This document shows, piece by piece, positions 1 to 9,149 of a DNA stretch of 64,000 nucleotides (positions within the stretch are counted from its first letter, which is position 1; each line of letters begins with the position of its first letter). This DNA is from an uncultured Collinsella sp. Lineage in GTDB: Bacteria; Actinomycetota; Coriobacteriia; Coriobacteriales; Coriobacteriaceae. Location: NCBI GenBank assembly GCA_934643145.1, contig CAKUBM010000008.1, positions 1 through 64,000 of the forward strand, in the 5' to 3' direction. Both the position numbers and the translations under genes were made by a program. The notes beneath the pieces are model-generated. The model was not told the DNA's origin, did not search any database, and saw only the letters and a program-made list of their open reading frames with translations.

Positions 1-495
1 CGAAGCGCCGCCGCGCAAACGCGTGAAGCGCTTTTGATCGATGAAGAGCGCGAGGACGGCGCACCTGTGGAAGCCGAGGCAGCGGACTCAGGGCAACCGG
101 AAGCCGAGCCCGTAGCCGACGCGATTGTCGAGGCGGTCGCGGCACCCATTCGGCAGGACGAGACCGACGAGCCAACCATATCCACCGAACAGTTTGGTGT
201 CGTGGCACCGCTTCTCGCGCCGACGCCCGCGTTCGCAGCTGTTGCGCCCGCTGACGCCACGAACGAACTCACGCCTGCCGCAGACGCCTATCTCCGCGCG
301 CTGCTCGAGCACAACGCAGTACAGGCGGAATCGGCGGTAGTGCAATCGGGGCAGAGCGAGGACATGCTCGTCGACAGCATCAACGAGGCGCTCTTTGACC
401 TGGTGGGAGACACCGTTATCGAATTCGGCGCGGCAGGACCGCAAATTATCGAGGATTACGAAGCAGACGTGAGAGGATACCTAGACCATGAGTGA
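1..495 (+). CDS. TerB-C-domain protein, 3' fragment
   Basis: The frame is open at the left edge, so only the last 164 codons are present; the true start lies outside. The first ~100 residues are an acidic, Ala/Pro-rich linker. The last ~55 residues carry a pattern (SEDMLVDSINEALFD, then GDTVIE and an acidic tyrosine tail) that I recognise as the C-terminal TerB-C type domain, usually attached to TerB-N. This family accompanies AAA ATPases and helicases in stress and defence loci; its biochemical role is not established. The stop codon overlaps the next gene's ATG by 8 bases, so the two are translationally coupled. Domain call is from memory of the motif; confidence is moderate. Confidence 0.6.
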   Translation, partial: RSAAAQTREALLIDEEREDGAPVEAEAADSGQPEAEPVADAIVEAVAAPIRQDETDEPTISTEQFGVVAPLLAPTPAFAAVAPADATNELTPAADAYLRALLEHNAVQAESAVVQSGQSEDMLVDSINEALFDLVGDTVIEFGAAGPQIIEDYEADVRGYLDHE

Positions 496-1792
496 TACCG
501 CATCCGCAGCACCCCGCGTGCCCAAGCGCGTCGCCGCCGTCATTCTCAACTCACTCAAGGGCGGCGTGGTCCCGCGCATCGGCCTTCCCTACATCACCGT
601 AGGGCGCGAGGTCGAGATCCGCGCCCTGCTCACCGATCTGAGTCTCATCGCCGACGGTGGCGCGAGCTTCCGCTTTCTGGTCGGTCGTTACGGCGCCGGC
701 AAGAGCTTTTTGCTCCAGACCATCCGCACGCACGCCATGGGCGAGGGATTCGTCGTCGCTGATGCCGACCTGTCGCCCGAGCGCCGCCTGCAAGGCGGTC
801 AGGGGCAGGGCCTTGCCACCTACCGCGAGCTCATCCGCAACATATCGACCAAGACGCGCCCCGAGGGCGGTGCGCTCAACCTTATTCTGGATCGCTGGGT
901 CGCCTCGTGTGCCGACGTCGACGAGTCGGTCGTCAATACCCAACTGGCCCCGCTCGAGGAGATGGTCCACGGCTTTGACTTCACCCGCATGCTCCGCCGC
1001 TATCGCACGGCCGTATCCGAGGGCGACGAAGAGGCCATGAGCCGCGTGACCAAATGGATCCGCGGCGAATACCGCACCAAGAGCGAGGCTCGCGCCGAAC
1101 TGGGCTCCTCGACCATCATCAGCGATGACGACTGGTACGACTACGTTAAGCTCATTGCACGCTTTTTGGTCTGCAGCGGATACGAGGGCATGCTGGTGCT
1201 CATCGACGAACTCGTGAATCTGTACAAGATTCCCAACGCGATCACGCGCCAATACAACTACGAGAAGATCCTGACTATGTACAACGACACGCTCCAGGGC
1301 AAGGCGCAGTACCTGGGCATGATTATGGGCGGCACGCCAACCTCCATCGAAGACCGCCGCCGCGGCGTGTTCTCCTACGAGGCTCTGCGCAGCCGACTCG
1401 CTCAGGGTCGCTTTGCTCGCGAGGACCTTAAGGACATGCTCGCGCCCATCATCCGTCTGCAGCCACTCACCTACGAGGAGCTGCTGGTGTTGATCGAAAA
1501 ACTCATGCAAATTCACGCCGGCTACTTTGGCTGGACGCCCACGCTGACCGAAAACGACTTGGTTGACTTCCTCAAGATTGAGTTTGGCCGCGTGGGAGCC
1601 GACACGCATCTAACGCCGCGTGAAGTCATTCGTGACTTTATCGAGCTGCTCGATATCCTGTGTCAAAACCCCGATGCTAACGTGGCCGAATTGCTGCAAA
1701 GCGTCGGTGGCGACGCGCTGGCGCCGACAGCCGCGACAGACGACACCGGCACCGCAGGCGGCGACCGTAACTTCGCCGAGTTCACCATCTAA
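488..1792 (+). CDS. BrxD-like ATP-binding protein (DUF2791)
   Basis: A 434-residue P-loop ATPase. Walker A is GRYGAGKS at residues 66-73 and Walker B is MLVLIDE at about 235-241, followed by ELVNLYK, as in the BREX ATP-binding domain family (DUF2791, BrxD of type 2 BREX). It probably couples ATP hydrolysis to the partner helicase encoded next; no enzymatic residues for DNA modification or cutting are visible. It overlaps the TerB-C gene by 8 bases and precedes the helicase by ~116 bases. A palindromic element starts on its stop codon. The family is well recognised; its function outside BREX is unknown. Confidence 0.8.
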   Translation: MSDTASAAPRVPKRVAAVILNSLKGGVVPRIGLPYITVGREVEIRALLTDLSLIADGGASFRFLVGRYGAGKSFLLQTIRTHAMGEGFVVADADLSPERRLQGGQGQGLATYRELIRNISTKTRPEGGALNLILDRWVASCADVDESVVNTQLAPLEEMVHGFDFTRMLRRYRTAVSEGDEEAMSRVTKWIRGEYRTKSEARAELGSSTIISDDDWYDYVKLIARFLVCSGYEGMLVLIDELVNLYKIPNAITRQYNYEKILTMYNDTLQGKAQYLGMIMGGTPTSIEDRRRGVFSYEALRSRLAQGRFAREDLKDMLAPIIRLQPLTYEELLVLIEKLMQIHAGYFGWTPTLTENDLVDFLKIEFGRVGADTHLTPREVIRDFIELLDILCQNPDANVAELLQSVGGDALAPTAATDDTGTAGGDRNFAEFTI

Positions 1793-1844
1793 CCTACCAA
1801 AAAGGGACAGGTTTATTTTGGCAGGTTTTATCTGGGCAAACGTT
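1792..1844 (+). repeat. Family A palindromic element, copy 1
   Basis: A hairpin with arms CCTACCAAAA and TTTTGGCAGG encloses the loop AGGGACAGGTTTA and is followed by the conserved tail TTTATCTGGGCAAACGTT. It begins on the last base of the BrxD-like stop codon. Near-identical copies lie at 27084-27130 (minus) and 45531-45632 (an inverted pair). It does not look like a standard terminator because the T-runs lie inside the element. Confidence 0.75.
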
Positions 1845-1908
1845 GAAGCAGTAATGCAGCAAGCCGTTGCCAGCCGCGTTGAGAGATTCGTTGTTGAAAG
1901 GAGGCCCC

Positions 1909-4353
1909 GTGAACGCCTTTGACCGCTACGCCCCGTTTATCCAAGACTTTATCTACTCCCACGATTGGGAGAGCTTGCGCTCTATCCAGGTTGCGGCGGC
2001 AGATGCCATCTTTAACACGCAAGATAATGTGCTCCTGACGGCATCCACGGCTTCCGGCAAAACCGAGGCAGCCTTCTTTCCCATCCTGACCGAGTTTTGG
2101 GAGAACCCGCCCGCAAGCGTGGGCGCCCTCTACATTGGCCCCCTCAAGGCGCTCATCAACGACCAATTCGTCCGCCTCAACGACCTGTGCGAAGAAGCCG
2201 ATATCCCCGTCTGGCACTGGCATGGCGATGTCTCACAATCACACAAGGCCAAACTCATCAAAAAACCGAGCGGCATCCTACAGATTACGCCCGAGTCGCT
2301 CGAGGCGCTCCTGATCCATAAGCACATGGCGATCCCGCGCATGTTTTGCGACCTGCGCTATGTGGTTATCGACGAAGTCCATTCGCTCATGCGCGGCGAC
2401 CGCGGCGGGCAGACGCCCTGTCTTATCGAGCGCCTCTCGCGCATGGCAGGCGTGCAGCCCCGCCGCATTGGCCTTTCGGCCACCATCGGCGACCCCGAGC
2501 GCACGGGTGCCTTCCTGTCACAGGGGACGGGGCGCGGCTGCGTTATCCCCCGCTTTGAGGAACCGCGCCGCGTGTGGCGCATCTCCATGGAGCACTTCTA
2601 CAACTCGGGCCCCCAGGCGCAGCAGCGAGGATTCGCGAGCACATGTCCGCAGGAAGCTGAGGTGCTCGCATGCGAGCGTATTGAGACGGCGGCGCCCGCG
2701 GCGCTGCCCGTCAGCACCCAAGACATGCGCCATGGCGGGCAACTCACACAGGAGGAACGCCGCCAACGTCGCGAGCAGGCGCGGGGCAAGGCCGCTCCCA
2801 AAGACCGTCGCACTTCCTCGGCCCCCGAGGGCGAAGTTGACATCCCCCGAGCGACCGAGCAGGCGCTTCTCAACCCCACCGACACGGCGCCCGACAACGC
2901 CGACCCCGGTATGGGCTATATCTTTGAGCATACGCGCGGCCGCAAGTGCCTGGTCTTTGCCAACTCGCGCGAGGAGGCAGAGGCCGTGTGCTCCATGCTG
3001 CGCAGCTACTGCGAGAGCCGGCACGAGCCCGACCGCTTTCTCATCCATCACGGCAATCTTTCGGCATCGCTACGCGAGACGGCCGAGGAGCTCATGCGCG
3101 ACGAGGAGCAGACGCAGACAACCGTCACCACCTCTACGTTGGAGCTCGGTATCGATATCGGCCGCCTGGAGCGCGCCTTCCAGATTGACGCGCCGTTTAC
3201 CGTCAGCTCCTTTTTGCAGCGCATGGGGCGCACAGGCCGTCGCGATCTTCCGCCCGAGATGTGGTTTGTCATGCGCGAGGAAGAGCCCGAGCCGCGCACG
3301 ATGATGCCCGAAACCATTCCCTGGAAGCTCCTGCAGGGTATCGCGCTCGTACAACTCTATCGCGAGGAAAAGTGGGTCGAGCCACCCGAGCTCGATCGTC
3401 TCCCCTACAGCCTGCTCTATCACCAGACTATGTCGACCCTCGCCAGCACCGGCGAGCTCACGCCGGCCGAACTTGCCCAGCGCGTGCTCACGCTCAGCTA
3501 TTTCCACCGTGTCTCGGCAGACGATTACCGTGTGCTGCTACGTCACCTCATTAAGATCGACCATATCCAGGTCACCGAAGGTGGCGGGCTCATCGTGGGT
3601 CTCGCGGGCGAGCGCATCATCAACAACTTTAAGTTCTACGCCGTGTTTCAAGAAAACGAGGAGTTTACCGTCCGGAGCGAATCGGCCGAGCTGGGCACGA
3701 TCGTTAATCCGCCCCCGCCCGGTGAGCGCATCGCCATCGCCGGCCATTGCTGGATTGTCGAGGAAGTGGACTGGAAGCGCCACACTGTCTTTGCCACGCA
3801 GGTCAAGGGCCGGGTGCCGGCCTACTTTGGCGACTGCCCCGGCGACATTAACACGCATGTGCTCGAGCGCATGCGCCAAGCGCTCACTGAGCACGCAACA
3901 TATCCGTACCTTATGGGTAACGCACGGGCTCGCTTGGCGCAGGCTCGTCATACCGCCGAGATTTCGGGCGTGGGAACTAAGCCGCTCATCAACCTGGGTG
4001 GCGACACCTGGGTGCTCTTCCCCTGGTTGGGCAGCTACGCCTTCCTAGCACTCGAGCGCATGCTTAAAATCAAATGCGCCGCTGAGCTGGGCCTTCGCGG
4101 ACTCGACCCGTCACGCCCGTACTTTATGCAGTTTAAGATGAAGGCCGACGAGGAGACGTTCCTTGAGGTGCTCGCCGCCGAGGCAGAGAAGGACTTCGAT
4201 CCCATCGAGCTCGTCTATCCTGGCGAGGTGCCTTACTTTGACCGCTACGACGAGTTTGTTCCCGAAGAGCTCGTGCGTAAGGGCTTTGCCGAAGGCGTGC
4301 TCGACATAGAGGGCATGAAGCAGCGCGTTCTCGGCTGGCGCGGCCACGCCTAA
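1909..4353 (+). CDS. BrxHI/Lhr-like DEAD/DEAH-box helicase
   Basis: An 814-residue superfamily 2 helicase. Visible motifs are Walker A (TASTASGKT, ~residues 42-50), DEVH in VVIDEVHS, SAT in GLSATIGD, and motif VI QRMGRTGRR, followed by a long Lhr/DUF-type C-terminal part. GTG at 1909 is chosen because AAAGGAGG lies at 1897-1904; the longer reading from TTG 1867 has no ribosome site. The linker between the two RecA domains (~residues 240-330) is Arg/Ala-rich and low in complexity. Paired with a BrxD-like ATPase it resembles the brxD-brxHI pair of type 2 BREX, but no methylase, PglZ or PglX is in view. Confidence 0.85.
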   Translation: MNAFDRYAPFIQDFIYSHDWESLRSIQVAAADAIFNTQDNVLLTASTASGKTEAAFFPILTEFWENPPASVGALYIGPLKALINDQFVRLNDLCEEADIPVWHWHGDVSQSHKAKLIKKPSGILQITPESLEALLIHKHMAIPRMFCDLRYVVIDEVHSLMRGDRGGQTPCLIERLSRMAGVQPRRIGLSATIGDPERTGAFLSQGTGRGCVIPRFEEPRRVWRISMEHFYNSGPQAQQRGFASTCPQEAEVLACERIETAAPAALPVSTQDMRHGGQLTQEERRQRREQARGKAAPKDRRTSSAPEGEVDIPRATEQALLNPTDTAPDNADPGMGYIFEHTRGRKCLVFANSREEAEAVCSMLRSYCESRHEPDRFLIHHGNLSASLRETAEELMRDEEQTQTTVTTSTLELGIDIGRLERAFQIDAPFTVSSFLQRMGRTGRRDLPPEMWFVMREEEPEPRTMMPETIPWKLLQGIALVQLYREEKWVEPPELDRLPYSLLYHQTMSTLASTGELTPAELAQRVLTLSYFHRVSADDYRVLLRHLIKIDHIQVTEGGGLIVGLAGERIINNFKFYAVFQENEEFTVRSESAELGTIVNPPPPGERIAIAGHCWIVEEVDWKRHTVFATQVKGRVPAYFGDCPGDINTHVLERMRQALTEHATYPYLMGNARARLAQARHTAEISGVGTKPLINLGGDTWVLFPWLGSYAFLALERMLKIKCAAELGLRGLDPSRPYFMQFKMKADEETFLEVLAAEAEKDFDPIELVYPGEVPYFDRYDEFVPEELVRKGFAEGVLDIEGMKQRVLGWRGHA

Positions 4354-4379
4354 GACCAGTCTTTTTGGGACGGGGAGAC

Positions 4380-5258
4380 TTATTTGTCGTGAAGGACGGT
4401 GCCGAGGAAGTCGGTGTCGAAGGGCACGGCTTCGGCAAAGGCATAGTCGCCGTCGCTGGCGATGAGCAGGAAGTTTTCCTCGCCACCGAACTTCGCATCG
4501 CCACATGGGACCACCCAGGCGTGGACGAATACCTCGAGTGCCGTGGCAGCGCAGTCGCGAAGGAACGTCACATCGCTCCCCTCGTTTGCGCTCACGATAT
4601 TGGCCACGTAGATACCCCCGGGGTTCAGGCTGCCCCGCACCAGGCGCAGCGCCTCAACGGTCGCCAGCTCGCGCACGGGCTCGGCACCGCCAAAGCAATC
4701 GCTCACGACCACGTCGTAGCGACGATGGCCCACGCTCGTCACACCCAGATACGAGCGAGCCTCGGCGGTAATCACCCGCAGGCGATCGCCCACCGCGTGC
4801 TCCAGTTCATCCAGATAGAACCAACGGCGCGCCAAGCGCGTTATCTCTCCGTCATACTCGATGACGTCCACGCGCAAGCCCTCGTGCGACATCAGCGCAA
4901 ATTTGGGATAGGCAAACCCACCGCCACCTAGCATAAGCATACGGTTGATACCGTGACCATAAGCGTCGCGCATCGCATCCTCGGCCTCAAACACGTCGTC
5001 AAACGCGCGATAGTACGCAAAGACGGGCTCCACCCAGCGCTCGCCAACGTAACTCGCGCTTTGGTAGACGCCGCCTTGCACCAATACGCGGACTTCGTCG
5101 CCGCCCTCATCGTGCACGCGTTTCACACGCGCCAACCCATTGCGGGTTCGCGCAACCTGCAGACAGGCAGCACGAACAGCGACGGCGGCCGCACCAAGCG
5201 CCGCGGCTCCCAGAGCAACGCCGGCAACGACGCCAGCAGAAACACTCGGCTTGTTCAT
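4380..5258 (-). CDS. Spermidine-synthase-like methyltransferase-fold protein
   Basis: 292 residues. One hydrophobic Ala/Val/Gly segment (~residues 8-30) suggests an N-terminal membrane anchor. The rest has the Rossmann fold of polyamine synthases: a glycine-rich loop LGGGGFAYPKF, an acidic strand end VIEYDGE and the active-site-like VVVSDCFGG. It may transfer aminopropyl groups to putrescine, but many members of this family are annotated by similarity only. Its ATG follows directly on the TAA stop of the Elp3-type gene (TAAATG), so the two are cotranslated. The function call is tentative; the fold is clear. Confidence 0.7.
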   Translation of the reverse strand: MNKPSVSAGVVAGVALGAAALGAAAVAVRAACLQVARTRNGLARVKRVHDEGGDEVRVLVQGGVYQSASYVGERWVEPVFAYYRAFDDVFEAEDAMRDAYGHGINRMLMLGGGGFAYPKFALMSHEGLRVDVIEYDGEITRLARRWFYLDELEHAVGDRLRVITAEARSYLGVTSVGHRRYDVVVSDCFGGAEPVRELATVEALRLVRGSLNPGGIYVANIVSANEGSDVTFLRDCAATALEVFVHAWVVPCGDAKFGGEENFLLIASDGDYAFAEAVPFDTDFLGTVLHDK

Positions 5259-7166
5259 TTAGAGCTCCTTTTGCAGATAGAGTCCATGGTCGTAAAAACC
5301 CAAATGGCGATAGTACTCGCGCGTACCAATCGCGCTGATAACGTTGATGCGCGCATAACCCGCATCCCGCGCCATCTGGCACGCACGCTCCACCAGCGAC
5401 CGCCCCAGTCCATGATGCTGAGCCGCCTGGCCTTGATCTCCCATGCGCGCCGCCATGCCGTACACGTGCACCTCGCGAATCATCGCCTCGTCCGGCGCCG
5501 TCGGCAGCTCGTCCGCGTGCGCGGCAACAAACGAACGATCGGGCAGCGACAGGCGCAAAAAGCCGGCGATCTTGCCTTCGGGCGTCACCCACTGCAAAAA
5601 GCGCTCGTGCGTCACCGGCGTCTCGTACGCCACGCCCTCGTCAAGGGTCAACTCGCCCAGGTCGGCGCCCGCCGTGCTAATCTCGCGATAGCGGATTTCA
5701 CGCACCGTCGCACCGTCACCCCGAGCAGCCAGGCGGTTCTCGACGAGCTGACGCAGGTTGGGCTTCTTGTTGCCCACCATGATGTCATCGGAACTAAAGT
5801 CGCGAATCATGCGGCTGATGCGGCAGAACGCCGGCGTCACCACGATGTCATCGGCCAGCACATCGAGCAGTTCTTCCTCGGTATAGGGGCGCCACTCGCC
5901 GCGCTCGTAGCAGCCCACCAGGCGCGAGCCCTCGATGAGCGCACACGGGTAGACCTTGACCTCGTCGGGCATAAAGGTCCCTTCGGTCATAAAGCGCTCG
6001 TAGTCGCGCTTGTCCCCCTCGGGTGTGGCGCCCAGCAAGTTGAGCATAAAATGAGCGTGGATCTTAAAGCCAAATAGGCGCGCGAGCGAAAACGCCCGCT
6101 CGATCTGTGTCACCGAAATGCGGCGCTCGTTGATATCGAGCAGGTGCTGGTCAAGGCTTTGGATGCCCATCTGTATCTTGGTGCAGCCCAGGCGGCGGAT
6201 GAGCGTGAGCGCCTGCGGCGTTACGGCATCGGGGCGCGTCTCGATAACGAGTCCCACCACGCGATGCTTCGCCGTCTCGTTAATGCGCTGCTGACGCTCG
6301 AGCTCCTCCATCGTTGCCGTCTGCCACTCGGTGACCTCGCCCCACGGCGTACCGGGGCCGTACAGACGACGCACCGCACGGTTATAGCCGCCCACGGCAG
6401 CATCCACACGCCCCTGCTCGTCGGCAACGCCGGCAGCAAGCTCGACCTCGTCTGTCGCAATGCCGGCGGCCCGATAGCGCTCGCGACGCTCTGCTACCAC
6501 CGGCGGCAGGGCATCGGCGGGAGCGTCATCGAGCAGACGCCCCGCCTCGGCACGGCTGATGCCCGGACGCGCCAACATGGGGTTGGCCGCCACGCCCGCC
6601 ACCGCATCATCATTGAGCGCACGGAAGAGCTCCGACGTAAACCATGCCTGATACCCTTGCGGATAGTCGCTCCAGGTACCGCCGAGCACGATGAGCTCAA
6701 TCTTATCAGTCGCATGTCCCATCTGCGAAAGCGCCGTCAAACGGGCGCTCACCTGCAGATACGGGTCGAAGCAGTTTTGCTCCGCACGGGCGCACGCGGG
6801 CTCGGCATGCAGATAGCTTTTGGGCATGCGCAGGTCGTTAGGACAAAACAGGCAATCGCCCGAGCACGGCCAGGGCTTGGTGATGACGGTAATGGTCGCC
6901 ACGCCCGAGGCCGTTCGGCGCGGTTTCATGCGCAGCACCTGCAGCAGCTGACGCTCCAGCTCGGCATCGACATTCCATGCCGCCCAACGAGCCGGCTCCT
7001 CACGTTTAACCCGCTGGTAGAACGGCAGCAGTCGGCGCTTGGCCAGGTCTCGTTTGTCGGCACCCTCGCGGCGCGCCTCGGCATGTATCAGTTTGACGAG
7101 GGTCTTGTCGTCCACGGCCTCGCCACGACGCAGGACCTCGAGTATGTTCAAGATAATCTGTTCCAT
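5259..7166 (-). CDS. Elp3-family tRNA uridine(34) acetyltransferase
   Basis: 635 residues, a radical-SAM enzyme fused to a GNAT acetyltransferase as in Elp3. The 4Fe-4S cluster cysteines are C101, C105 and C108 in PCSGDCLFCPN. The acetyl-CoA loop is AQHHGLGRSLVE (~residue 590). Family enzymes build carboxymethyl-type modifications on wobble U34 of tRNA from acetyl-CoA; bacterial homologs act without the other Elongator subunits. ATG at 7166 is the first start in frame. The downstream gene starts immediately at its stop. No known partner subunit is encoded nearby. Confidence 0.92.
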   Translation of the reverse strand: MEQIILNILEVLRRGEAVDDKTLVKLIHAEARREGADKRDLAKRRLLPFYQRVKREEPARWAAWNVDAELERQLLQVLRMKPRRTASGVATITVITKPWPCSGDCLFCPNDLRMPKSYLHAEPACARAEQNCFDPYLQVSARLTALSQMGHATDKIELIVLGGTWSDYPQGYQAWFTSELFRALNDDAVAGVAANPMLARPGISRAEAGRLLDDAPADALPPVVAERRERYRAAGIATDEVELAAGVADEQGRVDAAVGGYNRAVRRLYGPGTPWGEVTEWQTATMEELERQQRINETAKHRVVGLVIETRPDAVTPQALTLIRRLGCTKIQMGIQSLDQHLLDINERRISVTQIERAFSLARLFGFKIHAHFMLNLLGATPEGDKRDYERFMTEGTFMPDEVKVYPCALIEGSRLVGCYERGEWRPYTEEELLDVLADDIVVTPAFCRISRMIRDFSSDDIMVGNKKPNLRQLVENRLAARGDGATVREIRYREISTAGADLGELTLDEGVAYETPVTHERFLQWVTPEGKIAGFLRLSLPDRSFVAAHADELPTAPDEAMIREVHVYGMAARMGDQGQAAQHHGLGRSLVERACQMARDAGYARINVISAIGTREYYRHLGFYDHGLYLQKEL

Positions 7167-7263
7167 GTCCCCATTGTAAAGGCAAAGGCGCCGGAGCCAA
7201 CCTCAGCCCCGACGCCTCCATCAAAGAGCACGCCTATATGCAACGGTCTCCGAAAACCGCATG

Positions 7264-8163
7264 TCACTCCGAATCAAACGACATGTCGCCCGAACCGACC
7301 TTAAAACGATACGTGGCAGACTTATCACCGTTGTCGAATTCAAGATTCAATATGGTCTCGCCATCGTAGCCAAGCGGAAGGAAATCGCTCTCGAAGTCAC
7401 CGCTGCCCACGGTAAGGCTCGCCTTAAAGCCCGTAGAGTTCGGAACCGTTATCTCCACATCGCCCGAGTCCACGCTTACGTCCATCGACTTCGCGGGGGC
7501 CTGGTAGAGCTCGAACGTCGCATCGCCCGAACCTACCTTGGCATTCAGGGCGTCGGTTACAGTGCCCGCAAACTCAACGTCTCCCGAGTCCAACGTCAGG
7601 TTGAGGTCATGGCACGCAATGTCCGTGACCGTCAGGTCTCCCGATTCTACATTCGCTGTAATGCCCACCATGTTATCGGCAACTTCGCGCGGCAGTTCGA
7701 CGGTTACCGTGCGGTCAATGGCGCGCTCGTCATCGCAATCGAACTGGCGAAGCTTGAGCGTAGAACCCTTAACCTCGGCCAGATTCTGGGTTGCCGCATC
7801 GTAAGCAGCTACTCCTTTTGCGACGCGGCCACTCTCGATGACACGTACCGGCCCGTCGGAAACGCATTTGATCTCAACCGTACCCGACGTCACATCCAAG
7901 TCAAGGGATGTGAACGCGTCGGCATCAAACGTTTCCTTCGAAAGCTGTTGAGGCCGAGCGGAATAGTTACCGCTATTCAAGGAATCGTCCTCGTCAAACG
8001 CATCGCCCATACCAGACAAGCCGGATACAACATCGTCGAAATCCCACGGTCCATCAAAATGAATCAAAGTCCACGAAGTGCCGAAGACAAGTCCGATGAT
8101 AAGCACAAACGCTCCGATGCCGACGCCCAAGCGCCTCTTAGACTCATGCGAGAGCTTCATCAT
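7264..8163 (-). CDS. DUF4097 beta-strand-repeat membrane protein
   Basis: 299 residues with a short cytoplasmic N-terminus, one transmembrane helix (~residues 12-34) and an extracytoplasmic region of repeated beta strands in which V-SGD-type motifs recur (VTSGTVEI, VESGDLTV, LDSGDVEF, VGSGDATF, VDSGDVEI, VGSGDFES). This is the DUF4097 (LiaX/adhesin-like) repeat fold. The gene overlaps the upstream XRE regulator by ATGA, so both are made from one message. Homologs often accompany envelope-stress regulators, and that is the best guess here. Two consecutive ATGs are possible starts. Confidence 0.8.
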   Translation of the reverse strand: MMKLSHESKRRLGVGIGAFVLIIGLVFGTSWTLIHFDGPWDFDDVVSGLSGMGDAFDEDDSLNSGNYSARPQQLSKETFDADAFTSLDLDVTSGTVEIKCVSDGPVRVIESGRVAKGVAAYDAATQNLAEVKGSTLKLRQFDCDDERAIDRTVTVELPREVADNMVGITANVESGDLTVTDIACHDLNLTLDSGDVEFAGTVTDALNAKVGSGDATFELYQAPAKSMDVSVDSGDVEITVPNSTGFKASLTVGSGDFESDFLPLGYDGETILNLEFDNGDKSATYRFKVGSGDMSFDSE

Positions 8164-8882
8164 TCACCACCTTCTTTGGCACTCGGCTCAGCGGTGGCCG
8201 CGGCAGCCATGTCAGCGTCAACCGCAGTGGAAACGTCCTCCCCCTTAGTCCTAGCGACCGCCGGCGCCGGACCAACCTGAATATCCCCGCGCGCCCAATC
8301 GCCATCGAGCGCACGTGCCACCCAGTGATAGATGGGGATCGTAAAGAAAATCAGCGCGGCAAAGGGGCCGGCGCCAAACGAGAACATCAGCAAAAAGAAC
8401 AGCAGCCAGCACACGGCCCAATACGGGAACGACTGGAACGGGCCCTTCACCGGAGTCGAGCCAACTGCGCCGCCACTCGTCACCTGCGCCGTAGCGGCAT
8501 TGGCGGCTTGTGCACTCCAGCTTGCCGCTTGCGCCGCCTTGGCGGCGGCATCACTCGCCTGCGTTGCCGCCTCGGTAGCACGTGCCGCCGCCTCATGGGT
8601 ACGGGCGCGCTCCGCTGCCTCGGCCTCGCGCTGACGGGCGCGGTCCTCGTTCTCAAACTCGATATCCTCCTCGATCTCATCGCTCGGATTGAGGAGCTCG
8701 TCCAGGCTCACGCCATAGAGTTTTGCGAGCGAGATCAGGTTCTCGGTATCGGGCGAGCTCTCCGCGCGCTCCCATTTACTGACCGCCTGGCGCGACAGTC
8801 CCAGCTTTCGTGCAAGCCCTTCTTGGCTAAAACCCTTGCTGCGACGAAGGTCGGCGAGCCGCTGCGCAGTTTCTACATTCAT
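8160..8882 (-). CDS. XRE-family regulator with membrane C-terminus
   Basis: 240 residues. The N-terminal ~65 residues form a Cro/CI helix-turn-helix (SQEGLARKLGLSRQAVSKWER). A charged stretch and an Ala/Thr-rich segment, probably helical, follow at ~90-145. Two hydrophobic helices occupy ~170-205, so the regulator is membrane-tethered. ATG 8882 is preceded by AGGAGG; a longer open frame upstream lacks a ribosome site. Overlap with the DUF4097 gene suggests a two-gene sensing unit in which the DUF4097 domain is the extracytoplasmic part. The ligand is unknown. Confidence 0.85.
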   Translation of the reverse strand: MNVETAQRLADLRRSKGFSQEGLARKLGLSRQAVSKWERAESSPDTENLISLAKLYGVSLDELLNPSDEIEEDIEFENEDRARQREAEAAERARTHEAAARATEAATQASDAAAKAAQAASWSAQAANAATAQVTSGGAVGSTPVKGPFQSFPYWAVCWLLFFLLMFSFGAGPFAALIFFTIPIYHWVARALDGDWARGDIQVGPAPAVARTKGEDVSTAVDADMAAAATAEPSAKEGGE

Positions 8883-9149
8883 GGTTCCTCCTATGTGATG
8901 CCAGCCGTGCCGCCGGACCGTTTTTGTTCTTAAGGCGCCTTGCACAGTTAAAAATCTATCCGCCACCGCCAAAAGCATGCCACCTATTCTAGTGAGATTT
9001 TTGACAACCGGCGGTTGCGGGCACATATGAGCTGCGGAAATGTATCCAAACAAAGCAATGACCCGCAGCTCGGTTGTCCCCGTTGCAGCGTTAACGGTAG
9101 TATGGTCGTACTGTTTATTCCGCACCGCCAACGGAGGGAGTCCCGCGCC

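Noticed and set aside
551-1609. Large antisense reading frames, such as the 352-codon frame opposite the BrxD-like gene
   Set aside because: They mirror real GC-rich genes, have no ribosome site and show no protein family pattern; this holds for most long opposite-strand frames in the window.
9015-9149. Longer N-terminus of the methyltransferase
   Set aside because: GTG 9150 has a good ribosome site and the extra 45 residues show no fold features.
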